A stretch of 5,303 nucleotides of DNA. It comes from Gemmatimonadaceae bacterium. GTDB lineage: Bacteria; Gemmatimonadota; Gemmatimonadetes; Gemmatimonadales; Gemmatimonadaceae. Below the pieces are notes generated by a model that was given only the letters and a program-made list of their open reading frames with translations, was not told the origin of the DNA and ran no database searches. The stretch lies in the NCBI GenBank assembly GCA_025936015.1, contig JAICUE010000222.1, forward strand, positions 1 to 5,303, in the 5' to 3' direction. Each line of letters starts with the position of its first letter. The stretch's first letter is position 1. Made by a program: the position numbers and the translations under genes. Shown here piece after piece: positions 5,271 to 5,303 of this stretch.

Positions 5271-5303
5271 CGATGCTCGCACCGGAGAATGGGAGCAATG
5301 CGA

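Noticed and set aside
5273..5303. Possible start of another rightward gene (ATG at 5273 or at 5298 with GGAG 10 nt upstream)
   Set aside because: At most ten codons are visible before the window ends, with no recognisable product, so it cannot be supported.

Overview
The window is GC-rich, compactly organised chromosomal DNA. The best guess for the host is a Gemmatimonadota-like bacterium. The primary sigma factor is a short form (about 294 residues, no large N-terminal acidic or non-conserved region) whose wording around region 2.4 ('KFISYAVWWIRQAILSALARQGRTVRVPLN') is close to the Bacteroidota/Gemmatimonadota (FCB) type. The high GC and the plain TTGACA-like promoters argue against Bacteroidota itself. 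This placement comes from reading the proteins, not from a tree.

Layout. The left half (1-2830) is transcribed leftward. A strong sigma-70-type promoter (2796-2824) drives three tRNA genes, Ala(GGC)-Gly(GCC)-Val(GAC), which end in a near-perfect intrinsic terminator abutting tRNA-Val. Next comes a 627-residue membrane-bound hybrid-free sensor histidine kinase with a CHASE-like extracytoplasmic sensor. Its stop codon is embedded in the -35 element of a second promoter, which drives tRNA-Arg(ACG)-tRNA-Pro(CGG), followed by a hairpin terminator at the window edge.

The right half (2830-5303) is transcribed rightward. It holds rpoD (primary sigma factor) closed by an intrinsic terminator, then an MlaF-type ABC ATPase overlapping by 4 bases a small Nudix hydrolase gene. 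The tRNA operon and rpoD diverge from a 258-bp intergenic region.

Functionally this is mostly housekeeping DNA: translation (five tRNAs), transcription (sigma factor), envelope lipid transport (MlaF-like ATPase) and nucleotide clean-up (Nudix), plus one orphan-looking sensor kinase with no response regulator in view. I do not see a new defence or mobile system. The points most worth a second look are a Lys-to-Gln change in the Walker A motif of the MlaF-like ATPase, the overlap of the kinase stop codon with a tRNA promoter, the His-rich tail of the kinase, and stable hairpins in the rpoD and mlaF leaders.
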